Shown piece after piece: positions 26,235 to 35,465 of a stretch of DNA of 38,862 bases; positions within the stretch are counted from its first letter, which is position 1, and each line of letters starts with the position of its first letter. Under the pieces are notes generated by a model. It worked only from the letters and a program-made list of their open reading frames with translations, ran no database searches and had not been told where the DNA came from. The stretch lies in contig NZ_NQWI01000045.1 of the NCBI RefSeq assembly GCF_002532535.1, positions 1 to 38,862 on the forward strand, in the 5' to 3' direction. The position numbers and the translations under genes are program-made. Source of the stretch: Candidatus Viridilinea mediisalina. Its GTDB lineage: Bacteria; Chloroflexota; Chloroflexia; Chloroflexales; Chloroflexaceae.

Positions 26235-29200
26235 TCAACTCCCCTCAACCAACGCAATCTCCTCGTCGCTCAATCCGTAGAGGGCATAGACGATCTGATC
26301 GATCAGGTGGTCGGTTGCGGCGATGCGCTGATCAAGTGCGGCAATGGCGGGCTGGCGGGTACGATAGACTTTCACAAGTTCGGCCATGCTACCCAGTTTG
26401 TGCTTGAGGCGCTCCTTCAGGAGCCACTTCCACTGCGCTTCGCTGAGGGCACCGATGTCGTCGCGTAGCTCAAGGGGGCGTGTAGCCAAGTCGCCAAGCT
26501 GTTGTGTTGCTGCGGCCAGCGCTGCGGCATACTTGGACTGCCTGGCCGTCACAGCCTTATCGCCCTGCGGCGGCGGGCGCGGCGGGGTATAGAGTCGCGC
26601 CAGACGCTCTAGGAATTCTGGTTCCAAGACGCCTTCTAGGTCGAGCAGCAGATCCTCTAGCGCCCCAGCGCGCTGCGTGTGCAGGTCAAGCATCTGCTGG
26701 GCCAAATGGGCTAGGAGGTCATGCACAACATCACTCTGCTCCGGATCAGCCGCTAGGCGTTCCTTGCAGAAGTGCAAGAGCTCCGTATGCTGCCCCGCCG
26801 CATAGAGCGCAAGGCCATCAGCGCACCGGGCGGCGCGTTCAGCATCGGGGGTGGTGAAGGCGATGCGGCGGATGGGGAAGGCTCTAATTTGTTGAGGATA
26901 GGTATGGGAGTAAGAGCCTTGCAGTGTGCTGGTTGCAAATACCTCACGGAAATACCATGTCATTGCCCGACTGGCAACTAATGCTGTAACATACTGCAAT
27001 GCTGGATAGGGTTTTGATAGCCTTGAATAGCCCTGAAAAGAGGTTAGCGCATCAGTTCCTTCAAGATTTTCATAGTATGTGACACAAGTAACGAGATGAT
27101 CACAATACAAACCCTCGTCGTCATAACTTACCAACAATGTTTCATTTGCCCCTGTCACATCCCGAATAACAATTTTAGGGCTTTCAAATAGTTTGGGCAC
27201 TCTTGGCCCATACATCTCATCTTTTCGATAATCAATGTAGCGACCATCCCAGACAATACGGTATCTACTCATATTTGACCCATCAAAAAACTTTTTTGCG
27301 TTCCCTCTGGGCTCTTTAGTAACAATATCGTTCTTCTTGAAACTCTTTTTGTCTCTACTGTGAGTAGTAGCACCAACCATAACATAACAAAATTCACCAA
27401 TTCGTATTGCAGAATGGGCCATCTTCGTAATAAGATTGCGGATTTGTCCTTGTGCTAAATTTAGACGAATCTGAGAACTTTCATGTTGCAGCCATTCTTG
27501 CTGTAAAATCGTTCCCTCTATTTTTAGCAATTGATCTACCTCAAGAGGTGAAACAACGCGAGCAGTTGTATCGGGATCAGGTTTTTCATTACGAATTACG
27601 TAGATAATACAATGCCTTGAAACTTCCTTGAAGACATTTAAACCTTCAAAGTGCATGATTTCACATATCTTCACAGATCGAAGAATATGTTCTCGCAAAG
27701 ATTTTGCATACTTCTCTCTGGCAAAAGCATCGGGGATAATAAAAGAATGCCATCCCATGAGCTTTAGTAGATCAAAAGTTTTAACAATAAAGGCTGTGTA
27801 AAGATCCCAGTGACCTTCAAGCAAGTTGTACTTGTTGAGAAAAACCTCGATTACTTGACGTGAGCGACTGTCTACTCGAGTCATTGACCATGCGTTAGCA
27901 TACGGCGGATTCCCCACCACCACATCAAAGCCCGCCGCGTCGCCCAGCGGGGTACCGTGGCGATCAAAGAAGACTTCGGGGAATTCAAGTTCCCAATGGA
28001 AGAAGCGGCGCTCGGCGGCGATGGCGTCGGCCTGTTGGAGCAGATCGTCAATCTCTTTCAGCGCCGCCATGGCGCGTCCGCTGGCGTAGTCGCTGAGTGG
28101 ATTACTTAGCTCAGGGGGGACGTTGAGGCCGAAGTGTTTGGCGGTGGCAAGGTTGGCGAGGCGCCCATACTTGCGCGTTAGTGTGCTACGCAGTTCAAGA
28201 TAGATGCGCTCCTGCTCCTTTACCTCGTCTACCGTGTTGCCTTCTTTAGTCTCAATCAGCCACATGCTGTCCACTGCCGAACTGATACTGCGGCGGAAGT
28301 CTTCGTCGCTGAAGAGTGCGAGTTGGGCCGTGGGGGTAGTGGCACGTTTGGCCTTGGTCGGCTGCGGTGTAGCCGGGCCAACGTCGAGGTCGGCGAGGCG
28401 CGCCCCGATCAGGGCGTTGCCGCAGCGCAGGTGGTGGTCGAGAAACGAGAGGGGGCGATCTTGGGCCACGGTTGCCAGCCACAACGAGAGTTTGGCTAGA
28501 TCAACCGCCAGTGGGTTGAGGTCAACCCCATAGATGCAACTCTGAGCCACGCGGCGCTTCCAATAGGCCAGATCGGCCTCGTTTGTCCCCTCCTCCGGCG
28601 TGAGCGCCAGGTCAACGAGGAAGCGGGCGATATACTCGGTTGCCTCGACGAGGAAGTGGCCCGAACCCATCGCCGGGTCGCAGAGATTGAGCTTGAGGAC
28701 GGCACGGAGCTTTGCCGCATCGTCCTCAAGCCCCGCGACGGCGCGGCGCAGCGCTGGGCCAACGGTCTGATCAACAATATATTTGACGATATAGTCGGGC
28801 GTGTAGTAACTGCCGGTCGTCTTGCGTTCGCCCTTATCGTTGAGCAGCGCGACGATCCACTGCTGCTCAGGCGCAATCGCCTCGAGGTGGAACTCAAGCA
28901 AGCCCTCATAGATCGTACCCAAGTGGCGCTCGGCTAGATCGCGATAGTCAATGAACTTTCCGTCAACCCGGGCGAGCATGTCAATCGCTTGGATCAAGCG
29001 CCCATCGCCGACACTCTTCTCTTCGAGGAAGGGGTACTTTGCTGGATCAAAGAGGCCGCCGTTGAAGATGGCAATGTTGAGCGGCGGACTGCCCTGGTTA
29101 ATGAAATTGAACAGGGTACGCAGGCGCGGCCAGTAGGTTGCGCTGTCTGGTAGCAGATCAACATCGTGGTTGACTATCTCACGCTTCATCGCGTTCAGGC

Positions 29201-30140
29201 TGTAGAATTTGCGGTACTGCTTACTCACATGCAGCGACAACAAATCGCGCGCCTCGGCATAAAAGATAAAGAGCAGCCGATAGAGCACAATGAGGCTGTG
29301 GTCATAGATCGTCCTGAGTGTCGCCGGGTCGTAGCCCAACCGATTGGGTGGATAGTCGAGAAAACCCTGAGCGATGCAGCGCAACGCATCGTAGACCTGC
29401 TCCTTCAGGTTGTCACTGATCCCACGGGCGAACTCGGTGCTGGCCCGCAGCAGCGTACGCAAACCCAGAGGATGATCATCGAAGGCACTACGGTGGAAGA
29501 AGGCATAGAAATAGAGGAACGCCCTGGGGTCATTCCGTTTCAGCAGTGCCGGCAGATCAATCTCATAGTAGCGGTCGAGCTTATGGGCCGTCTCCTTGTG
29601 GTAGAGCCGCCAGAGCCGACCATTGGTAAGGATGCCCCACTCGGCACCACTGTGCTGCATGTAGAAATGAATCTGAAAAGCCGGATTTTTATTACTAAAG
29701 GCATCACCACTCTTGAGCTTCAGCGTCATATCGAGCGGACGATCCCAATATTTCGCATCGCCCACCGCAATACAACCGTGGGTAGGCAACGTATCGTCGA
29801 GCGTCGCGCCCTTCAGGGCATCACGGGCCGCAGCATCACGGTAGAAGATATAATCGGGCTTCTTGGTACCATCAGGGGTACGCAGCGCCGCCTGGATTTC
29901 AAAGGTATGGCCCAGCGCTTGGAGTACCGGCTTAATCAAATCGTCTTCGGTCTGGGCCTCATTCCCACCAGGCACAAAAGCAGCCCAAATTTCCTGCAAC
30001 TGCTCCAACAGTACCGCAGCCTTATCCACAAGCAAACGCCAATCAGCATAGGTTGGCAGAATGTAATTGAGATAGTAATCGGAGAAGAGTTGCTGATTAT
30101 GGTGAGCGGGTGTGGCAAGAAAGAATTGGCTGACGGTCAT
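26235..30140 (-). CDS. Type IIG-like restriction-modification protein (nuclease plus adenine methyltransferase)
   Basis: A single 1,301-residue chain that probably both cuts and methylates DNA. The N-terminal part has a PD-(D/E)xK-like nuclease pattern (Asp96 in KPDYIFY, then VGDAKYW at 127-132). The middle holds the methyltransferase motifs: SAM motif CDPAMGSGHFLVEA near residue 487 and catalytic VVGNPPYANAW near 745, indicating N6-adenine methylation. Residues about 750-1085 are encoded by noticeably AT-richer DNA and should hold the target-recognition domain. The C-terminus is helical. No separate specificity or BREX-type partner genes are nearby. It follows the GlgX-esterase gene by 48 nt. 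Confidence 0.88.
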   Translation of the reverse strand: MTVSQFFLATPAHHNQQLFSDYYLNYILPTYADWRLLVDKAAVLLEQLQEIWAAFVPGGNEAQTEDDLIKPVLQALGHTFEIQAALRTPDGTKKPDYIFYRDAAARDALKGATLDDTLPTHGCIAVGDAKYWDRPLDMTLKLKSGDAFSNKNPAFQIHFYMQHSGAEWGILTNGRLWRLYHKETAHKLDRYYEIDLPALLKRNDPRAFLYFYAFFHRSAFDDHPLGLRTLLRASTEFARGISDNLKEQVYDALRCIAQGFLDYPPNRLGYDPATLRTIYDHSLIVLYRLLFIFYAEARDLLSLHVSKQYRKFYSLNAMKREIVNHDVDLLPDSATYWPRLRTLFNFINQGSPPLNIAIFNGGLFDPAKYPFLEEKSVGDGRLIQAIDMLARVDGKFIDYRDLAERHLGTIYEGLLEFHLEAIAPEQQWIVALLNDKGERKTTGSYYTPDYIVKYIVDQTVGPALRRAVAGLEDDAAKLRAVLKLNLCDPAMGSGHFLVEATEYIARFLVDLALTPEEGTNEADLAYWKRRVAQSCIYGVDLNPLAVDLAKLSLWLATVAQDRPLSFLDHHLRCGNALIGARLADLDVGPATPQPTKAKRATTPTAQLALFSDEDFRRSISSAVDSMWLIETKEGNTVDEVKEQERIYLELRSTLTRKYGRLANLATAKHFGLNVPPELSNPLSDYASGRAMAALKEIDDLLQQADAIAAERRFFHWELEFPEVFFDRHGTPLGDAAGFDVVVGNPPYANAWSMTRVDSRSRQVIEVFLNKYNLLEGHWDLYTAFIVKTFDLLKLMGWHSFIIPDAFAREKYAKSLREHILRSVKICEIMHFEGLNVFKEVSRHCIIYVIRNEKPDPDTTARVVSPLEVDQLLKIEGTILQQEWLQHESSQIRLNLAQGQIRNLITKMAHSAIRIGEFCYVMVGATTHSRDKKSFKKNDIVTKEPRGNAKKFFDGSNMSRYRIVWDGRYIDYRKDEMYGPRVPKLFESPKIVIRDVTGANETLLVSYDDEGLYCDHLVTCVTYYENLEGTDALTSFQGYSRLSKPYPALQYVTALVASRAMTWYFREVFATSTLQGSYSHTYPQQIRAFPIRRIAFTTPDAERAARCADGLALYAAGQHTELLHFCKERLAADPEQSDVVHDLLAHLAQQMLDLHTQRAGALEDLLLDLEGVLEPEFLERLARLYTPPRPPPQGDKAVTARQSKYAAALAAATQQLGDLATRPLELRDDIGALSEAQWKWLLKERLKHKLGSMAELVKVYRTRQPAIAALDQRIAATDHLIDQIVYALYGLSDEEIALVEGS

Positions 30141-30188
30141 TGCAGGTACCTTAATACCATCTTAGTTACGTAACCGCTTCTACTTGCC

Positions 30189-33100
30189 TCAACGTTCCCG
30201 GCGCCCACCACCACGGCGGCTGCGCGGTTTGCGCCGGGTCAGGGGGCGACCACTGAGTAGCCATGCGAGGGCACCGCCGATGCGGCGCGACCACGCGGCC
30301 TCGGTGTGTTTGCCGCCAATCTCTTCGTGGTAGTTGAGCGTCTGACCGCGCCGGTAGCCACGTCGAACGAGCAGATCGGTGAGCCGCCGTGTTTCAACGT
30401 AATCCTGGCCTTCATCGGTGCCAACATCCATGTAGATGGCCCCATGAGGCCGCCGTAGCTCGCGCACACTGCTGAAAATGGCCCGCTCGGCAAACCAGAG
30501 TGAGGGGCTGAGCGCCCCGGCTCGCCCAAAGACCTCCGGGCGTTTGAGTAGGGCGTAGAGGCTGATCAGGCCACCCAACGAGGCACCAACAATCGCGGTG
30601 TGCTCAGGCCCCGGCAGCGTGCGGAAGCTACGGTCAATGTGGGGCTTGAGCGTCTTGGCGATAAAGGCGAGATAGGCATCGCCCCGGCCCCCGCCATGCT
30701 CTGTGTCCACATAGGGACTATACTCGTCAATGCGCCGCTCGAGCATGTTAGCAATCGCCACAATGATTGCCCGTGTACCGTGGCCCGCCAAATCCTCCAT
30801 GGCTTCATCTACGCGCCACTCGACCCCGCCGTAGCTCGTGGCCGCATCGAAGAGATTCTGGCCATCATGCATATAGACCACGGGGAAGCGCGTGCTTTCC
30901 TCATCATAGTCAGGTGGCAGGTAGATCATCACATCGCGCCGGTTATCCAACTCGGGGCTGTAGAAACTCGCAAGGGTAATGACGGTGCCAGTGATGGTAC
31001 GCCGTTCAGGCGGCGGGCCGCCAATCAGCGGCGCGAGGCGGGTTGGAGCAGAAGAGGCATCGCCGCGACCATAGTGAGCCGCCCAGTCGTCACCATTCTG
31101 CGAGAGCACCACGAGCGCCCGGCCTTCAAGGGGGTACTGTGTGCCTGCGAGCAAAGGTTCTGCAACGGGGCCGTCGGGGTGGGCACTATCGAGGACGGTA
31201 CACCACTGCGGGCCATCGGCAATCCCGGGTAGGGTGAAGGGGATCGGCTCGTAGTGAGCATTGAAGAGCAGCAGCAATACATCGTCGCGGATCGGACGCC
31301 CATTGGCATCCAACTCATTGATGAGTTGACCATTGAGCAGCAGCCCAATACAGCGCACCATGCCATCCTGCCACTCACTATCGCCCATCTGCATGCCATC
31401 GGGACGATACCACTCAATGTCCTTAATCTCTTCACCGTGGATCTCACGCCCCTGGAAGAAGGTGCCTCGATGCAGCACCGGATGCGCTTGGCGAAACGCA
31501 ATCAGGCGCTTTGTCCACTCCAGCAGAGCGCGGCGGTCGTCGTCGAGCGTCCAATCCACCCAACTGATCTCATTGTCCTGACAATAGACATTATTGTTGC
31601 CGCCTTGGGTACGGCCACACTCGTCGCCGTGCAACAGCATCGGCACGCCTTGTGAGAGCAGCAGGGTCGCGAGGAAGTTGCGCTGCTGACGGGCCCGCAG
31701 GGCATTGATGTCGGGATCATCGGTTTCACCCTCAACCCCACAGTTCCAGCTATTATTGTGGCTATCGCCATCGCGATTATCCTCATTGTTAGCCAGATTG
31801 TGCTTCTCGTTATAGCTCACCAGATCGCGTAGGGTAAAGCCATCGTGGGCGGTAATGAAATTGATCGAAGCATTCGGATTACGCCCACTCATCTGGTAGA
31901 GATCAGAAGAACCACTAAGCCGATAGGCCAACTCCGCCACTTGAGCCTCATCGCCCTTCCAGAAGCGCCGCACCGTATCACGATACTTGCCGTTCCACTC
32001 GGCCCAGAGTACCGGGAAATTGCCCACCTGGTAGCCACCCGGCCCAATATCCCACGGCTCGGCAATCAGCTTCACCTGAGAGAGCAGCGGGTCTTGATGG
32101 ATGATGTCAAGAAAGGACGAAAGCTGCCCGCCCTCATAGAGGCCGCGCATAAGCGCAGCAGCCAGATCGAAGCGGAAACCATCAACGTGCATCTCAGTGA
32201 CCCAATAGCGCAGGCTATCCATCACCAGTTGCAGCGCTCGCGGATGCACCATATTGAGCGTATTGCCAGTGCCGGTATAGTCCATATAGTAACGCGCCTG
32301 CTCGGGCACCAGCCGATAGTAGGCCGCATTATCCACTCCCCGGAAGCTCAGCGTTGGCCCCAAGTGGTTGCCTTCAGCAGTATGGTTATAGACCACATCA
32401 AGAATCACCTCAATCCCTGCGGCGTGGAAAGCCTTCACCATCTGCTTAAACTCGCGCACCTGATCACCCGGATGGCTACAGTGGGAATACTGGATGGCGG
32501 GCGCAAAAAAGTTGAGCGTATTGTAGCCCCAATAATTATTCAGCCCATTGTCCACCAAATAGCGGTCATTGGTAAACTGATGCACCGGCAGCAACTCAAT
32601 CGCGGTTATGCCCAACTCCTTAAAGTAGTTGATCATAACCGGATGGGCCAAGCCCAAATAGGTTCCCCGCAACGCTTCAGGCACCTCCGGGTGGAGCATG
32701 GTCATGCCCTTCACATGGGCCTCATAGATGACACTATCGTGAAGCGGCGTATTGGGATGGCGGTCACCGCCCCAATCGAAGCTTGAATCGATCACGACGC
32801 TACGAGGCACATAGGGGGCGCTATCGCGCTCATCGTAGGAGAGATCTTCAGCCTCATGGCCAATCGTATAGCCGTGGGTCGCATCGTGCCAGCGAATCAT
32901 CCCACTGAGCGCACGGGCATAGGGATCAATCAGCAACTTATGCGGATTAAAGCGATGGCCCGCTTCCGGCGCATAGGGTCCATGCACACGGTAGCCATAG
33001 AGTTGCCCCGGACGCAAACCACGGATATAGATATGCCACACCCGATCGGTCTGCTGGGCCAACGGAATACGCACCACCTCACGCGGCGCATCGGCATGCT

Positions 33101-33266
33101 CAAAGAGACAAAGCTCAACCCCGGTAGCATTCTCGGCGAAGATCGCAAAATTGACCCCTGATCCGTCCCATGTGGCCCCAAGAGGATAGGGCGCGCCGGG
33201 CAGCAAGGTATTCATAGGCTTTTTCATTGGTTGGTGGATGATTGAGGAAGCAATCATCTGCGTCAT
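30189..33266 (-). CDS. GlgX-type glycogen debranching enzyme fused to a C-terminal putative esterase
   Basis: Residues about 18-735 are a complete GlgX/isoamylase-like GH13 enzyme: CBM48-like N-terminus ([21 protein letters not shown]), [11 protein letters not shown], the nucleophile Asp in VDGFRFDLA, the acid/base Glu in LIAEPWDIG and [13 protein letters not shown]. Residues about 755-1005 are an alpha/beta-hydrolase of the putative esterase (EstD/enterochelin-esterase-like) family: [15 protein letters not shown], nucleophile Ser in [15 protein letters not shown] and a late His in [11 protein letters not shown]. The extreme C-terminus is Arg-rich. Typical GlgX proteins are about 650-720 residues, so this is a true fusion. 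The conserved part begins at Met18 (33215), which may be the real start. Confidence 0.92.
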   Translation of the reverse strand: MTQMIASSIIHQPMKKPMNTLLPGAPYPLGATWDGSGVNFAIFAENATGVELCLFEHADAPREVVRIPLAQQTDRVWHIYIRGLRPGQLYGYRVHGPYAPEAGHRFNPHKLLIDPYARALSGMIRWHDATHGYTIGHEAEDLSYDERDSAPYVPRSVVIDSSFDWGGDRHPNTPLHDSVIYEAHVKGMTMLHPEVPEALRGTYLGLAHPVMINYFKELGITAIELLPVHQFTNDRYLVDNGLNNYWGYNTLNFFAPAIQYSHCSHPGDQVREFKQMVKAFHAAGIEVILDVVYNHTAEGNHLGPTLSFRGVDNAAYYRLVPEQARYYMDYTGTGNTLNMVHPRALQLVMDSLRYWVTEMHVDGFRFDLAAALMRGLYEGGQLSSFLDIIHQDPLLSQVKLIAEPWDIGPGGYQVGNFPVLWAEWNGKYRDTVRRFWKGDEAQVAELAYRLSGSSDLYQMSGRNPNASINFITAHDGFTLRDLVSYNEKHNLANNEDNRDGDSHNNSWNCGVEGETDDPDINALRARQQRNFLATLLLSQGVPMLLHGDECGRTQGGNNNVYCQDNEISWVDWTLDDDRRALLEWTKRLIAFRQAHPVLHRGTFFQGREIHGEEIKDIEWYRPDGMQMGDSEWQDGMVRCIGLLLNGQLINELDANGRPIRDDVLLLLFNAHYEPIPFTLPGIADGPQWCTVLDSAHPDGPVAEPLLAGTQYPLEGRALVVLSQNGDDWAAHYGRGDASSAPTRLAPLIGGPPPERRTITGTVITLASFYSPELDNRRDVMIYLPPDYDEESTRFPVVYMHDGQNLFDAATSYGGVEWRVDEAMEDLAGHGTRAIIVAIANMLERRIDEYSPYVDTEHGGGRGDAYLAFIAKTLKPHIDRSFRTLPGPEHTAIVGASLGGLISLYALLKRPEVFGRAGALSPSLWFAERAIFSSVRELRRPHGAIYMDVGTDEGQDYVETRRLTDLLVRRGYRRGQTLNYHEEIGGKHTEAAWSRRIGGALAWLLSGRPLTRRKPRSRRGGGRRER

Positions 33267-33322
33267 CTGACGTTGTAAGCGTCATGGTAGCACATCAGTG
33301 GCGAGTTGCAAAAATGGTATTG

Positions 33323-33356
33323 CCTATTTTCTATTTTCTCATTTCTGTATCCTTCT
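33323..33356. repeat. Polypyrimidine gene-end motif, copy 3, encoding the DUF58 protein C-terminus
   Basis: GCCTATTTTCTATTTTCTC followed by ATTTCTGTATCCTTC. On the minus strand its first half is read as codons for KDTEMRK and the stop TAG of the DUF58 gene. Confidence 0.7.
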
Positions 33357-34641
33357 CAAAGCGCAAAGGAGCCCTCAGCGACTCCTCCAGCGGTTCACCT
33401 TGACGCACGCGGAAGGTTGGTACGCGCAGTTCCGCAAGACGGTGCAGAATTGGCTCAGGGTCGTGCCAACCACCAAAGCTCTGAGGATCAACCAAGACAA
33501 CCACCGCGCGCACCCCCCGGTAGAGCTGCTGCTGAAGCGCACCCACCCAGCGCTCATCAAGCGAAGATGTGACAATCACGAGGGTACAGTCGCGCCCAAA
33601 GCGGGCGCTTTCGGCCAGCAGGACTTCGGCGAGGCTATGGGTACTGTGGGCCCGCAGGACGGCGAGCGCCTCCAGAATCTTGGGCAGTTGCCGCGCCTCC
33701 CGTTCAGCGGGAATAACTTCGCGGTGCTGGCCCCACGCAATGAGGCCCACAATGCGATTCTGGGTGAGCAGGGTACGGGCCAAGGAAGCGGTCACCACCA
33801 CCGATCCCTCTTCGGTACTCGGCAGGTAGCGCTCTTCTACAACGCTTTCGCTCTGCTGGCGCTCCCACCACGGATGCGTGATCCGTACATCCTCCGGCGG
33901 ACGAAGATCAACCCGGGTATCTTGCACCACCGCGCGCTCTTGCATATCCAACACAAGGTAAATGTCGGCACTCGGATCAAGCTCAAACTCCTTGACCATC
34001 AGCCGCCCGATGCGGGCCGTAGAACGCCAGTGGATGTGGCTCATACTATCGCCAGGGGCATACTCACGGATGCCCGCCACATTGGGCGAGCTATGGAAAC
34101 TACGGGCACGCGTAGCCTGGCCCCCAGCCAGTTCGGCACCTGGCAGATGAAAGGAGGGCAGCAGTTCGCTACGGGGGTAGACCAGAATCTCATTGCTTGA
34201 GGCCACCCGCCGTCCAAAAGAGACAATCCCAAACGGATCGCCACTCACAAGCGTTGCCGGGCCCAAGCGAAAGCGGCCCCGCCGCGTACAAAGGGTACGG
34301 GCGAGCCAACGGCCATGTTCCCGCCCACTCAGCGACGCGACAAAGCCAGCCCCATGTTGCGGCAACTCCGACTCATCGCGCAATTCAACCCAAAGCTTAG
34401 GAATAAACCAACGATTGGCAATACTAATCCGTTCGCGCGCATACTCACCCACCGTTGCGCGCGGGCTCAAAAGCTCACGGCGGATCTGCAGGCCACGCAA
34501 ATTGAGCCAAGCCCAGAGCGAAGCCAAGAGCAACAGACCAAGCAACAGATAGCTCAAATGAAAAAAGAGCCGCAACCCCGTACCTTGAGCCGCAAGGTAA
34601 CTAGCGCCAGCCAGCAAGAGTAACATAAGTGGTCGTAGCAT
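33331..34641 (-). CDS. DUF58 domain protein with N-terminal membrane hairpin
   Basis: A 436-residue protein with two hydrophobic helices at the N-terminus (about 4-20 and 25-45), a central beta-rich region and the DUF58 core GIREYAPGDSMSHIHWRSTARIGRL near 195-220, followed by a von Willebrand-A-like C-terminal half (IYLVLDMQERAVV; DCTLVIVTSS). DUF58 genes usually sit beside a MoxR-type AAA ATPase; none is here. The function is unproven; relatives are tied to cell-envelope or chaperone-like systems. The frame extends to a TTG at 34677, but that part lies in a palindrome, so the ATG at 34641 is preferred although its ribosome site is weak. The last residues come from a repeat motif. Confidence 0.88.
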   Translation of the reverse strand: MLRPLMLLLLAGASYLAAQGTGLRLFFHLSYLLLGLLLLASLWAWLNLRGLQIRRELLSPRATVGEYARERISIANRWFIPKLWVELRDESELPQHGAGFVASLSGREHGRWLARTLCTRRGRFRLGPATLVSGDPFGIVSFGRRVASSNEILVYPRSELLPSFHLPGAELAGGQATRARSFHSSPNVAGIREYAPGDSMSHIHWRSTARIGRLMVKEFELDPSADIYLVLDMQERAVVQDTRVDLRPPEDVRITHPWWERQQSESVVEERYLPSTEEGSVVVTASLARTLLTQNRIVGLIAWGQHREVIPAEREARQLPKILEALAVLRAHSTHSLAEVLLAESARFGRDCTLVIVTSSLDERWVGALQQQLYRGVRAVVVLVDPQSFGGWHDPEPILHRLAELRVPTFRVRQGEPLEESLRAPLRFEKDTEMRK

Positions 34642-34686
34642 AGAGAGGGGGGGTGGGGGAGGCTTCGCCTCACCCAAAAAAACTCT

Positions 34687-34784
34687 TTGTTAGCGCGAAG
34701 AAGCTCTGGGCCGCGCCGCTTGGCTTCGACAGGCTCAGCCAGCGGCGCGGTGGTTGCTAGCCCAAGGCTTCTTCGCGCTAACAA
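34687..34784. repeat. Two-tier hairpin with REP-like GGCTTCGACAGGCTCAGCC core
   Basis: An outer perfect 18-bp stem (34687-34704 with 34767-34784) encloses an inner 10-bp stem CCGCGCCGCT/AGCGGCGCGG (34711-34720, 34741-34750) capped by the core at 34722-34740. The CTTCGACAGGCTCAG word resembles REP-type palindromes found in many bacterial genomes. It lies between the DUF58 gene and the ThpR gene, directly adjacent to another long hairpin. Confidence 0.7.
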
Positions 34785-34787
34785 CTC

Positions 34788-34856
34788 TTTTTGTTCCGTG
34801 TTGGCGGCTTCGCCGCCAACACGGAACAAAAAACCGGGTTTGGGGCGCAGCCCCGT
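34788..34856. repeat. Long perfect hairpin (21-bp stem) plus GGGGCGCAGCCCC palindrome
   Basis: 34788-34808 pairs perfectly with 34812-34832 around TTC; the tip is GGCGGC-TTC-GCCGCC. The companion GGGTTTGGGGCGCAGCCCC follows at about 34836-34854, right at the stop codon of the ThpR-like gene (34860). Layout is the same as at 3305-3374 (inverted) and 4808-4873. Confidence 0.8.
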
Positions 34857-34859
34857 CCA

Positions 34860-35402
34860 CTATGGACGAGTATAGAGTGCCCCTTGGGGGGTAAGGGTAC
34901 TCTCAAAAAGAATTGGGCGGCCCGAGGGCCAACTGAGAGGACGAGGGGGCGGGTGCCGTTCAATCGTAGAACCAAGCGCCTCAAGGCGCAATTGGTTCAC
35001 CCCTTGGCGCACCCGTCCCAGCGTAATATGGGGACGAAAGGTAGCCTTTTTACGCCCCAAGCCCAATGCGGCTGTTGCCGCACAAACACTCGCCTGCAGC
35101 GCATGCAACGGCGCAAGCTCACCCGCTAACCCCGCCCAGATCACCTCCGGGTAATAGACATGCGGAAAAGCACCCAATGAACCAAGGCGCAAGTCAAACT
35201 CAGGCTCAGGCAAATGCTGAAGCGCAGCCTTCAGCCCCGCCAAATCCGTTGCGGGCGTTTCGCCAAGAAACTGCAAGGTAAGGTGCATATTACCCGGCTC
35301 AACCCAACGCACCGGATGAGACGGCAAGCGCATAGCGGCTTGCAACTCGGCCAATTCGTTGCGGATAGCGGTGGGGAGATCTAAAGCTATGAAGAGACGC
35401 AT
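34860..35402 (-). CDS. thpR: RNA 2',3'-cyclic phosphodiesterase (ThpR/LigT, 2'-5' RNA ligase family)
   Basis: A 180-residue member of the 2H phosphoesterase superfamily, which opens 2',3'-cyclic phosphates on RNA ends. It begins MRLFIALDLP, as usual for the family, and has both catalytic motifs, HLTLQF (about 41-46) and HITLGR (about 145-150). A GTG at 35426 is an alternative start, but the family N-terminus supports the ATG at 35402. It follows ppk by a short gap. The biological substrate of bacterial ThpR is uncertain. Confidence 0.93.
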   Translation of the reverse strand: MRLFIALDLPTAIRNELAELQAAMRLPSHPVRWVEPGNMHLTLQFLGETPATDLAGLKAALQHLPEPEFDLRLGSLGAFPHVYYPEVIWAGLAGELAPLHALQASVCAATAALGLGRKKATFRPHITLGRVRQGVNQLRLEALGSTIERHPPPRPLSWPSGRPILFESTLTPQGALYTRP

Positions 35403-35430
35403 AGAGTTACTCGTCGCAAAATTCACCAGA

Positions 35431-35465
35431 CCTATTTCCTACTTTCTCGTTTCTGCTTCCTTCCC
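35431..35465. repeat. Polypyrimidine gene-end motif, copy 4, encoding the ppk C-terminus
   Basis: CCTATTTCCTACTTTCTCG then TTTCTGCTTCCTTCCC. On the minus strand the frame used is the same as at the DUF58 gene: the ppk protein ends GKEAETRK followed by TAG inside the motif. Confidence 0.7.

Noticed and set aside
26235-30140. BREX PglX methyltransferase
   Set aside because: The chain has its own PD-(D/E)xK-like nuclease segment, and none of the brx/pgl partner genes are nearby, so Type IIG fits better.
34642-34677. N-terminal extension of the DUF58 protein from a TTG
   Set aside because: It is encoded by a GAGGCTTCGCCTC palindrome and a C-run and lacks a ribosome site; the membrane helix starts naturally after the ATG at 34641.
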